Source: an uncultured Eubacteriales bacterium (GTDB lineage: Bacteria; Bacillota; Clostridia; Oscillospirales; Acutalibacteraceae). Taken from it: DNA of 64,000 nucleotides. Every line of letters starts with the position of its first letter. The first letter of the stretch is position 1. Below, piece by piece: positions 51,774 through 60,259 of the stretch. The notes under the pieces are model-generated. The model was not told the origin of the DNA. It ran no database searches and saw only the letters and a list, made by a program, of their open reading frames with translations. Location of the stretch: the NCBI GenBank assembly GCA_934636435.1, contig CAKUAQ010000001.1, positions 1 through 64,000 of the forward strand, given 5' to 3'. The translations under genes were made by a program, and so were the position numbers.

Positions 51774-52937
51774 ATGACAGTAATGAAGCGTAATATACGA
51801 GTTAATGAATTTTTATTCGGCATTAGCTTTATTATACTATTTGTTGCCCTGTTCTTAGAGGATGTCGCGTTTACCGTCGAGGTTTCCACAATTATCAAGC
51901 TATTAAAAATGTCCTCCTGGGCAGTGCTGGCGGTAAGTACGGTATATCGGACGTGGAGGAAAAGCACCTTCAAAGAATTGATGATTGTCTTTTCTACGGG
52001 ATGTGTGGTGCTGGTTTGCACAGGTGATTTCTTCCTGGCCATTGTGGTGTTGCTCAGCTACAATTCTATGACGATAGATGATGGGGAGATATTCAGACTT
52101 TCGTTTGTGTGCTGTTTGGTGGGTGTCGGCTTGACACTACTATTGTTTGCAGTCGGGTTGTTGCCGGATGTTCTGTCTTATCGTACGGACTTTAGCGCCG
52201 AGGCAAGGCATGCTTTCGGGTTTCAGCACAGCGCTGTTTTGCCGCTGGGCATTTGTTATATGCTGTGTTACTATATTGGGATGAATGGCACAGGCGGGAA
52301 AATTAAGGGCTGGATAGTGGCAATATTCCTGCTCCTCGGTGTGGTTACCTACAAATACTGTAAAAGTCGGAATGCTCTTGTGGGAATCTTAGCTCTCTCG
52401 CTGTTCTCACTGACCATGCAAAGCACGTTTTTTCGACAGATAATGAATCGGCCGGTTCAGTTTGTTTCGAAATGGATCACCTTGTTTTGTATGATTCTGG
52501 CTATTTTGCCGGCTTTTTTGAGGTCAAAGGGTGTGCTGTTGCCTTTGTGGAACGTATACGATTCGATTTTTACAAATCGTTCGCTGCTCGGAGCATCTGC
52601 GATAGACAGCTATGGTATACACTTGATCAATCGCATGACATATTCCGCTTATGCAGGTTTTGAGGTCAATGTGAATTCGTATGTGTACCAGGGGATTGTT
52701 CTGGACAGCGCTTATATGTATATGCTGGTTCGCTATGGGGTCCTCATACTGTTGTTTTTTTACATCGTTCTGACATCCTTTTGCAGGAGAGAAAAAAACA
52801 ATACCTCTCTGTGTGCCGTCTTTTGTATCATTGTATTATTGAACATGACCGATAACGATATGCTCAGCTATGGCTGTTTGCCGTTCCTTTTAATTGGAAT
52901 TAAGAATATTTGGAATAAACAACTGGATAGAGGGTGA
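51774..52937 (+). CDS. Wzy-like polysaccharide polymerase
   Basis: 387 residues with about ten hydrophobic helices and a large loop between late helices (about 255-325, including NRSLLGASAIDSYGIHLINRM). No sequence signature is decisive, as usual for Wzy, but length, topology and position between glycosyltransferase genes and near the flippase support the call. GGAG lies seven bases before the ATG. Confidence 0.7.
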   Translation: MTVMKRNIRVNEFLFGISFIILFVALFLEDVAFTVEVSTIIKLLKMSSWAVLAVSTVYRTWRKSTFKELMIVFSTGCVVLVCTGDFFLAIVVLLSYNSMTIDDGEIFRLSFVCCLVGVGLTLLLFAVGLLPDVLSYRTDFSAEARHAFGFQHSAVLPLGICYMLCYYIGMNGTGGKIKGWIVAIFLLLGVVTYKYCKSRNALVGILALSLFSLTMQSTFFRQIMNRPVQFVSKWITLFCMILAILPAFLRSKGVLLPLWNVYDSIFTNRSLLGASAIDSYGIHLINRMTYSAYAGFEVNVNSYVYQGIVLDSAYMYMLVRYGVLILLFFYIVLTSFCRREKNNTSLCAVFCIIVLLNMTDNDMLSYGCLPFLLIGIKNIWNKQLDRG

Positions 52938-52941
52938 TTTG

Positions 52942-53868
52942 ATGGAGTTGATCACTGTTTTGCTTAGTGCCTATAACGAGCCGATTTCCATGATTCAAAA
53001 GAGCGTGGAATCGGTTATCAACCAAACCCACACAAATCTTGAAATTATCCTCATAAATGATAATCCATATAACAGAGAACTGGACGAGACGCTGCAAAGA
53101 TACCGGGATTCCGACACAAGAATTCAATACAGGAAGCATGATGAAAACAAAGGTTTGGTATATTCCCTCAATGAGGGAATTAAAATTGCCAGTGGTGAAT
53201 ATGTGGCGCGGATGGATGCAGATGATATTTCTTACCCTGACAGACTGGAAAAACAGTTGGCGTTTATGCAGACCGGCGATTATGATATGGTGGGTACCAG
53301 CGTCGTCAAGATCAACGAAAAAGGGGAAGAAATAGGAGAACTGAAGGTGCCGGCTGATTTTGAAAGTATTATAAAGTATCAAAAATACGGCAGTTGCGTC
53401 TTGCATCCGACCTGGTTGGTGAAGAAGGCAGTATATGATGCGTTGCATGGATATCGAGCCATTTATGCATGTGAGGATTATGATTTCATCCTCAGAGCGA
53501 TTGCTCAAGGCTACAAGATTGGCAATTTGTCCGAGGCAAAGCTGTATTACCGTATCCGGACGAGTGGTATTTCCATGTCGGCCAATGTCAAGCAAAAGTT
53601 AACGATGTATTTTTTGGCAGAAGGCGCTGTACAGGGTCGAACGGTCCCGCTTGAGGAAATCAACCACTATTTAGAATCTGAGGTCTACAAGAAAGACTTT
53701 TCCAACCTGCAACGATATGAGGACACAAAATGCGCTATGTTAAAAAGCCGTTCCTGTGTGGTGAAAATCCGATGTCTGTTGCGTATGTTGCGGAATCGCT
53801 TTTTTTATAAGAATATTGTGGAGCACAGTAAAATGCATGAGAGGCAACGGCGCGCCCGATCTACCTGA
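52942..53868 (+). CDS. GT2-family glycosyltransferase
   Basis: About 308 residues. GT-A start ITVLLSAYNEPISMIQKSVESV, LEIILINDNP, and the metal-binding VARMDADDISYPDRLEKQ. C-terminal half has the ACEDYDFILRAI acceptor motif common in this branch. Start at 52942, four bases after the polymerase stop; an upstream in-frame start at 52894 overlaps that gene. Confidence 0.93.
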   Translation: MELITVLLSAYNEPISMIQKSVESVINQTHTNLEIILINDNPYNRELDETLQRYRDSDTRIQYRKHDENKGLVYSLNEGIKIASGEYVARMDADDISYPDRLEKQLAFMQTGDYDMVGTSVVKINEKGEEIGELKVPADFESIIKYQKYGSCVLHPTWLVKKAVYDALHGYRAIYACEDYDFILRAIAQGYKIGNLSEAKLYYRIRTSGISMSANVKQKLTMYFLAEGAVQGRTVPLEEINHYLESEVYKKDFSNLQRYEDTKCAMLKSRSCVVKIRCLLRMLRNRFFYKNIVEHSKMHERQRRARST

Positions 53869-53928
53869 CCCGGTCTGTGTTGATGGGTCATTTTCCGAGA
53901 TAACTATAGAGAATTGGAGATTCGAAAG

Positions 53929-54990
53929 ATGCAACATCAAGTCGTAATTCCGACCGGATACATGGGTTCCGGCTCATCCGCAATCACCGATCTTTTGAGC
54001 GAAGTGGATGGATATTCCTGTGCGAACGGAAACTTTGAATATGTGTTTATGCACTGTCCGGATGGGGTTTTCGATCTGGAGGATAAGTTACTGCTTGGCA
54101 ATACCGCTGTTCGAAGCGATGAGGCACTGCACTCTTTCTATCAGTGTATGAAGAATTTATATAAAAACCGGCGTTATTGGGTGGCGGATTATGCCCATAA
54201 GATCGCACCGGAGTTTTTGGATTGGTGCACGGAATTTGTAAATTCTCTGATTAGCGAAAAAATTACGGCATCCTACTGGTATTATCAGGAAAATCCGAAT
54301 TTCAGGATCTATCTGAAGAAAGCAATCGCAAAGGCGCTGAAAATGGTCAGTTTTCAAAAAATACAGATGAAACCGGGCATTCGATATAACGAGATGTGGA
54401 TTTCCTATGCCACAAAGGAGGAGTTCTACAGCGCCGCAAAAATTCTCATAGAAAGATTTTTCACAAAAATGGGAGCGCGGGAGACGGCTGTTATTTTAGA
54501 TCAATTCCTGTTGCCGCATAACCTGTTCAGAATGCAGAGCTATTTTGAGGATAATTGCAAGGCCCTTGTGGTTGAACGGGATCCTCGGGATGTGTTTTTG
54601 TTGAACAAATACTACTGGAGTAAGGCCAACTGTCCCGTTCCTTACTCCTTTAATGTGGCAGAGTTTTGCAAAAATTACAGAAAAATGCGGTTGGCGGAGA
54701 AGTCCTGTGACAACAAGAACGTGATGCGCCTTCACTTTGAAGATTTGATTTATCGATATGATACCGAAGTGTGTGCGGTTTTTGAATTTCTGGGTATCCG
54801 AGAGGAAGCGCACACCCGCAAAAAGACAAAGTTGATTCCGGAAAAATCCCGTATCAACACCCAATTGTTCCGAAAAAAGGAGGAGTATATAGAGGAGGCA
54901 AGGTATATAGAGGATCAGTTGAAGGAATATCTGTATGATTTCCCCTACACAGAAAATGAACAGATCACAGAGAAAAATCTGATATTGTAG
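53929..54990 (+). CDS. sulfotransferase-fold protein of the polysaccharide cluster
   Basis: About 353 residues. The PAPS-binding 5' phosphosulfate loop appears as PTGYMGSGSSAITDLLSEV at the N-terminus and the 3' phosphate region as LVVERDPRDVFLLNKYYW near 212, followed by VMRLHFEDLIYRYD. These are the two signatures of the sulfotransferase/P-loop family. It could sulfate the surface polysaccharide; no PAPS synthesis genes are in the window. ATG 53929 is nine bases after GGAGA. Confidence 0.75.
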   Translation: MQHQVVIPTGYMGSGSSAITDLLSEVDGYSCANGNFEYVFMHCPDGVFDLEDKLLLGNTAVRSDEALHSFYQCMKNLYKNRRYWVADYAHKIAPEFLDWCTEFVNSLISEKITASYWYYQENPNFRIYLKKAIAKALKMVSFQKIQMKPGIRYNEMWISYATKEEFYSAAKILIERFFTKMGARETAVILDQFLLPHNLFRMQSYFEDNCKALVVERDPRDVFLLNKYYWSKANCPVPYSFNVAEFCKNYRKMRLAEKSCDNKNVMRLHFEDLIYRYDTEVCAVFEFLGIREEAHTRKKTKLIPEKSRINTQLFRKKEEYIEEARYIEDQLKEYLYDFPYTENEQITEKNLIL

Positions 54991-55110
54991 GGATGCAGCG
55001 GGTTATACTTCTTTATGCTGGCATACTAGCGAAAAGATGCCGTCTGCTATGGCATCGGTCGACACGTGCCGTACCGTTTGAAGATTCTGGGATAAAGGAA
55101 CGTATTGGAA

Positions 55111-56418
55111 ATGGCCAATTGTATACATTGGATAAAGGAAAAAATTTCGAAAAGTAGTCTCATAAAGAACTTTTTGCTGATTTTTTCCGGAGAAGGTATC
55201 AGCTCCGTTTTCGGATTTCTGGCGACTATTTTTATTGTCAATGCTATCGGTTCATACAAGCACGGCATTCTGGTGGCCGTGCAGACTTACACGAATTTAT
55301 TTTACGGATTATTTTCATTCAAGACATTTCAGTCGCTGATCAAGTTTTTGGCAAAATCGGAAAAAGAGCAGGACCTCGAAATGTCCAAGCTCTATGTGAA
55401 GTGGGCGGTCATCTTGGACGGCGTTTGTCTGGTAGCCACGTTGCTTTTCGGTGTTGTTTTGAAAAGCTTTGTGATTCGCATTATGGGATGGGATGTAGAA
55501 ATATCCCGATATTGCGTACTCTATCTGTGCGTCTATATGCTGTATTTCCAGGGCACATCCATCGGCGTATTGCGGTATTATGAGAGATATTCGTGTGTGG
55601 TGATTTCAAATGTCACGAGTGCGGTGATCCGCTGTGTCGGTTTTCTCGTTTGCTTTATCATGAAATGCGATTTCATTTCTTTCTTCTTGGTAGATTGTTT
55701 TGCTAACGTAGTTAAGTTCCTCTTGATGGACTTTTATACGATTCAGACACTGATTCGGCAAAAACTGATCCGTTTTTACAAGGTGAAGCTATCCTGGTGT
55801 TCGGACTTTCTGAAGTTCAGTTTTTACAGCAATTTAACATCTACGATCGATCTGCCGGTGAACCAGGTTACATCGCTGATTATCAATAAGTATTTGGGCT
55901 TTGAAGCGACCTCCGTATACAGTGTGTTCGGAAACATCGGATCGGTGATCAATAAATTGGGCGACCCAATCAGTCAGGTGATTTATCCGGAAATGAACAA
56001 AATGATTACGCAGGATAATGTAGAAGGCGCCAAAAAGCTGTCCGTCAAACTGAAGATGATTATGCTGATGTTGTTTGGTGCGGGTGCCGTTTTCGTGGCT
56101 ACGACGCACAGCTTCTGGCTCAAGCTGCTGATTACCAACCCCGCCCCGTATGTGATTCCGCTGATTTTGTATATCGGGTATTGCTGTTATGCCAATTCGG
56201 CCATGGGGACGCATAATTTATTTATGGCGTTGGGTTATGTAAAATACAACATTCCCATACTGCTGGCAGTTAATATGGTGTATTTGGTGATGTTGTTGTT
56301 TGCTGTGCAAGGGTATGGACTGACGGGTGTGATCTGCACCTATATTTTCCAAGCGTTTGTAGTGGTGCTTATCAAAGAGATCATTATGCGCAGTCATAAG
56401 TATAAGGAGTTGATGTGA
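55111..56418 (+). CDS. Wzx-type polysaccharide flippase
   Basis: About 435 residues with 12-14 hydrophobic segments, MOP/PST superfamily layout: NFLLIFSGEGISSVFGFLATIFIVNAIG at the N-terminus, VNQVTSLIINKYLGFEATSVYSV in the middle and DPISQVIYPEMNKM. It would flip lipid-linked repeat units outward. It begins after about 120 bases without a gene; AAAGGA lies upstream of ATG 55111. Confidence 0.88.
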   Translation: MANCIHWIKEKISKSSLIKNFLLIFSGEGISSVFGFLATIFIVNAIGSYKHGILVAVQTYTNLFYGLFSFKTFQSLIKFLAKSEKEQDLEMSKLYVKWAVILDGVCLVATLLFGVVLKSFVIRIMGWDVEISRYCVLYLCVYMLYFQGTSIGVLRYYERYSCVVISNVTSAVIRCVGFLVCFIMKCDFISFFLVDCFANVVKFLLMDFYTIQTLIRQKLIRFYKVKLSWCSDFLKFSFYSNLTSTIDLPVNQVTSLIINKYLGFEATSVYSVFGNIGSVINKLGDPISQVIYPEMNKMITQDNVEGAKKLSVKLKMIMLMLFGAGAVFVATTHSFWLKLLITNPAPYVIPLILYIGYCCYANSAMGTHNLFMALGYVKYNIPILLAVNMVYLVMLLFAVQGYGLTGVICTYIFQAFVVVLIKEIIMRSHKYKELM

Positions 56419-57521
56419 TGCAACACAGGAAGAGTGTTTTATTTATAATTTGGTCCTTGAGTTATGGCGGCGGTGCGGAAAAAATATTGGCCAATATCGT
56501 CAATCACATGGATTATGAAAAATATGACATTGAAGTTCTGGAATACCTGCATTCCGATAAAATGGAAACAGTCGACCCCCATGTAAAAATCCTCCCTCCG
56601 ATCGTAGACATCACGAAAAAAAGTCTGTTTCGCAAAGCGTTGAATGCGTTTATCAACCGATTTTTGATAAAGGTATGGCCTGTTCTTGTCAGAAAAGTGT
56701 GTCTTAACCGGGCATACGATGTGGAGATATCTTTCAATTATTTGATTCCGACCTTTTTGCTGAACCGTTCGAGTAAAAAACGAATATCATGGATCCATAG
56801 CTCTGTTTATGATCTTGAGAAAAAAAAGCGCCAAAAAAAGCTGCAGGCAAAGGCATTCAAAAATGTCGATACAATTGTAGCCATATCGGAGACCACGAGG
56901 GAATCGCTGATCACGGAATTCCCGGAGTGTGCAGAAAAGCTCTTGACCATCTATAACGGGTACGAATTTCAAAAGATGGTCCCCGACGGGGATGTTGTCG
57001 ATTTTGATCTGCTGTACTGTAACCGATTTGATGAAAACAAGAATCCCGTGCGATTTGTTCAGCTGTTTGGGAAACTGCGGGATGCCGGGCTGTCTGTGAC
57101 GGGAAAAATGCTGGGCACGGGAACACAGTACGCGGAAGTGGTGCGATTGATCAAAGAGCTCGGATTGGATGATTGTCTTGAATGCGTCGGGTACAAAAAG
57201 AACCCGTATGCTTATTTTTCACACTGCAAGGTGTTCTGCCTGACTACGCATATAGAAGGATTCCCCACAACGTTAGTTGAGTCAATGTACTTTGGTAAGC
57301 CGTTTGTGTCGACACCGGTTGCCGGGACAAAAGAACTGGCACAGAATGGGAAATGCGGTATCGTGGCAACGGATGATGAAGAGTACATTGACGGATTGGT
57401 CCTGCTGATGACTGATGTTCAAGCGTATGAAAGCATGAGCCGTTCATGCCGGAAAGCGGTGGAGAAGTATTCAATTGAAAGCCAGATAAGCGCCCTTGAA
57501 TCTTGCTTAGAAACTCCGTAA
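56418..57521 (+). CDS. GT4-family glycosyltransferase
   Basis: About 367 residues, GT-B fold. N-terminal LFIIWSLSYGGGAEKILANIVNHM, C-terminal LGLDDCLECVGYKKNPYAYFSHCKVFCLTTHIEGFPTTLVESMYFGKPFVSTPVAGTKEL region, of which HIEGFPTTLVESM is the donor-binding E-x7-E type motif. Start overlaps the flippase stop (GTGATG), AAGGAG eight bases before the ATG. Last gene of the A/T-rich block. Confidence 0.92.
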   Translation: MQHRKSVLFIIWSLSYGGGAEKILANIVNHMDYEKYDIEVLEYLHSDKMETVDPHVKILPPIVDITKKSLFRKALNAFINRFLIKVWPVLVRKVCLNRAYDVEISFNYLIPTFLLNRSSKKRISWIHSSVYDLEKKKRQKKLQAKAFKNVDTIVAISETTRESLITEFPECAEKLLTIYNGYEFQKMVPDGDVVDFDLLYCNRFDENKNPVRFVQLFGKLRDAGLSVTGKMLGTGTQYAEVVRLIKELGLDDCLECVGYKKNPYAYFSHCKVFCLTTHIEGFPTTLVESMYFGKPFVSTPVAGTKELAQNGKCGIVATDDEEYIDGLVLLMTDVQAYESMSRSCRKAVEKYSIESQISALESCLETP

Positions 57522-57704
57522 TAGGACGGATGTTTCGATGCGGTTTTTGACGGTTGTGAAAGCTTTTCTCCGGATGAGAAAAAGGGTACGAAATCGGTTT
57601 TTGCCGCATGACCGGAATTCGCACTTTAACGACAAAAATATACCGCCATGCCGGCGTTCCATTGTCTCCTTGCACAATTGTTGGTATGAGGATTGACAAA
57701 GCTA

Positions 57705-57733
57705 TTGACGGCAGGCGACTTTTGTGGTACACT
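57705..57733 (+). promoter_or_regulatory. promoter of the choline module
   Basis: TTGACG (57705-57710), 17-base spacer, TACACT (57728-57733), 28 bases before the start codon. A second TTGACA at 57693 lies 12 bases upstream. Confidence 0.55.
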
Positions 57734-57761
57734 GTTCACAAAAACTGGCAGGAGGAAAATC

Positions 57762-59552
57762 ATGAACGCGCAAGAATGCGATGTGCTGAACGCTATTTTT
57801 CGCGATTCCTTTGTCAATCAGAGGATCCTTTCGGAAGAGTCCGGCCATTCTCTGGGAGTTGTCAATCGCTCGCTGAAGCAGTTGATGCAGGAGGGCTATA
57901 TAGATGAATTGTATCGCCCGACGGAACAAGCTGTGACGGAGTATGCACAGAAAATGCCCCAAAGAGCCGTCATTTTAGCGGCCGGATTTGGTATGCGGAT
58001 GGTTCCGATCAATACAGAAGTGCCGAAGGGTCTTCTGGAGGTCAACGGGGAGCCGTTAATTGAACGGCTGATCAAGCAGTTGCACGAGGTTGGAATTCGG
58101 GAAATTTATGTTGTTGTGGGATTCCTGAAGGAAAAATTCGAGTATCTGATTGACGATTACGGGGTTGAGCTGATTGTAAATCCCGCGTATGCCTCCAAAA
58201 ACAACCTGCATTCCCTACAGTTGGCGAAGGAACATCTGGAAAACTGTTATGTCATACCATGCGACATCTGGTGTGATGTAAACCCGTTTCATGAGCACGA
58301 AATGTATTCCTGGTATATGGTCAGTGATCTGGTGGATGACGATAGCGATGTGCGGGTCAACCGCAAAATGGAGCTTGTTACGGTGCCAAAGCAAAGCGCC
58401 GGAAACGCCATGATCGGTATCTGCTATCTGGCCAAGGAGGATGCTGTGGCCGTCAAACAACGGATCGAGGAGCTTTGCCGAAGCAGGCGGTACGATGATT
58501 CGTTCTGGGAAGAGGCCCTCTACGAGCAGGACAGGATGACGGTGCAGGCCCGTGTTGTGCATTCGACCGATTGTGTGGAAATTAACACCTACGAGCAGCT
58601 CCGGGAATTGGATAGTCAATCCAACCAGCTTAAGACGGATGCCATACAGGTGATCTGTAAGGCGCTGTCCGCACGGCCGGAGGATATAACCAATATTGCT
58701 GTTCTGAAAAAAGGAATGACCAATCGCTCGTTTCTGTTTACCTGTAACGGGAGACGGTACATCATGCGAATTCCCGGCGAGGGGACCGACCGCCTGATCA
58801 ACCGTCGGCAGGAGGCGGATGTATACCGCGTCATACAGGACAAACACATTTGTGACGATATTGTATATATCGACCCGGAGAACGGATATAAGATCACAGA
58901 GTATCTGGAAGGCGCCCGCGTATGCGATTCGTCGGATCCCGAGGATATAAAGAAATGTATGCGGCGTCTGCGGGAATTCCACGGGCTTAAACTGAAGGTC
59001 GACCACGGGTTCGACATTTTTGGACAGCTGGAATTTTACGAAGACTTGTGGGGGGGGACGCCCTCCGTGTACAAGGACTATGCGCGCACGAAAAGAAATG
59101 TGTTGGCACTAAAGCCGTATATTGATGCACATGCAGGGGAAAAGGTGCTGACCCATATTGACGCCGTGCCGGATAATTTCCTGTTTGTCGAGAGAGACGG
59201 TGCCGAAGATATCCGCCTGATTGACTGGGAATATGCGGGAATGCAGGATCCGCACGTGGATGTGGCAATGTTCTGCATCTACGCATTGTACAATAAGCGG
59301 CAGGTGGATCAGCTGATCGCGGCCTATTTTACCGAGGGCTGTGACGCGGTTACCAGAACGAAAATCTATTGCTACATTGCGGTATGCGGTCTGCTGTGGA
59401 GCAACTGGTGTGAGTATAAGCGGAATCTCGGCGTGGACTTCGGCGAGTATTCTCTGTGTCAATATCGGTATGCGAAGGACTATTACCGCATTGTACAGGA
59501 CGAACTGAAAAAGCAGACAGAAAGCGGGGACGGCGTGTATGTACAAGGTTGA
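57762..59552 (+). CDS. HTH - nucleotidyltransferase - choline kinase fusion (LicC-LicA type)
   Basis: About 596 residues in three parts. Residues 1-65 form a winged-helix segment (FVNQRILSEESGHSLGVVNRSL, QLMQEGYIDELYR). Residues 67-290 are a nucleotidyltransferase (ILAAGFGMRMVPINTEVPKGLLEVNGEPL). Residues about 300-590 are a LicA-type kinase with HIDAVPDNFL as catalytic loop and LIDWEYAGMQDPHVDVA as metal site. Known LicA phosphorylates choline and LicC makes CDP-choline, so this protein could do both, with the HTH as a possible self-regulator. GGAGG lies six bases before the ATG. Confidence 0.85.
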   Translation: MNAQECDVLNAIFRDSFVNQRILSEESGHSLGVVNRSLKQLMQEGYIDELYRPTEQAVTEYAQKMPQRAVILAAGFGMRMVPINTEVPKGLLEVNGEPLIERLIKQLHEVGIREIYVVVGFLKEKFEYLIDDYGVELIVNPAYASKNNLHSLQLAKEHLENCYVIPCDIWCDVNPFHEHEMYSWYMVSDLVDDDSDVRVNRKMELVTVPKQSAGNAMIGICYLAKEDAVAVKQRIEELCRSRRYDDSFWEEALYEQDRMTVQARVVHSTDCVEINTYEQLRELDSQSNQLKTDAIQVICKALSARPEDITNIAVLKKGMTNRSFLFTCNGRRYIMRIPGEGTDRLINRRQEADVYRVIQDKHICDDIVYIDPENGYKITEYLEGARVCDSSDPEDIKKCMRRLREFHGLKLKVDHGFDIFGQLEFYEDLWGGTPSVYKDYARTKRNVLALKPYIDAHAGEKVLTHIDAVPDNFLFVERDGAEDIRLIDWEYAGMQDPHVDVAMFCIYALYNKRQVDQLIAAYFTEGCDAVTRTKIYCYIAVCGLLWSNWCEYKRNLGVDFGEYSLCQYRYAKDYYRIVQDELKKQTESGDGVYVQG

Positions 59553-60258
59553 GAGAGCAATCATTATGGCGGCCGGACTGGGGAACCGGATGCATCCGGT
59601 GACGCGCTCGGTTCCCAAGCCGCTGGTGCAGGTAAACGGAGTGCGTATGATCGACACGGTGATCAACGGACTGCACAAGAACGGAATCCACAAGATATAT
59701 GTTGTGATAGGATACCTGAAGGAGCAGTTTCGGGGATTGGAAACGGAATACCCGGGTGTACGGCTGATCGAAAATCCGTATTACGATACCTGTAACAATA
59801 TTTCCTCTCTTTATGTGGCGAGGGAGCATATTGAAAATGCGATCATTCTGGATGGCGACCAGATTATTTATAATCCTGCGGTGCTGTCGTCCGGATTCGA
59901 CCGTTCCGGATACAACAGCGTGTGGACGGATAGCGAAACGGATGAATGGCTGCAAACGGTGGAGAATGGGATCGTAACCGCATGCAGCCGAACCGGAGGT
60001 AAAGGCGGATGGCAGCTGTACAGCATTTCTCGCTGGACGGCAGAGGACGGGAAGCGGCTCAAACGCCATTTGGAGATTGAATTTGAGCAGAAGCAGAACC
60101 GGCAGATATACTGGGACGATGTCGCGATGTTTTGCTATCCGCAGGAATATCAGCTGGGAATTTATCCGATGAAGGCGGGCGACGTGATCGAAGTGGATAA
60201 TCTGAGCGAACTGATCGCTCTGGATGCCAGTTACCGGATTTATGAGGAGGATACTTGA
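59539..60258 (+). CDS. LicC-like nucleotidyltransferase
   Basis: 239 residues, a second, stand-alone nucleotidyltransferase: IIMAAGLGNRMHPVTRSVPKPLVQVNGVRM, then NNISSLYVAREHIENAIILDGDQIIYNP (metal-binding Asp) and DDVAMFCYPQEYQLGIYPM near the C-terminus. Similar in layout to phosphocholine cytidylyltransferases. It overlaps the fusion gene by 14 bases. Why two such domains are kept side by side is unclear; they may act on different phospho-alcohols. Confidence 0.85.
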   Translation: MYKVERAIIMAAGLGNRMHPVTRSVPKPLVQVNGVRMIDTVINGLHKNGIHKIYVVIGYLKEQFRGLETEYPGVRLIENPYYDTCNNISSLYVAREHIENAIILDGDQIIYNPAVLSSGFDRSGYNSVWTDSETDEWLQTVENGIVTACSRTGGKGGWQLYSISRWTAEDGKRLKRHLEIEFEQKQNRQIYWDDVAMFCYPQEYQLGIYPMKAGDVIEVDNLSELIALDASYRIYEEDT

Positions 60259-60259
60259 A

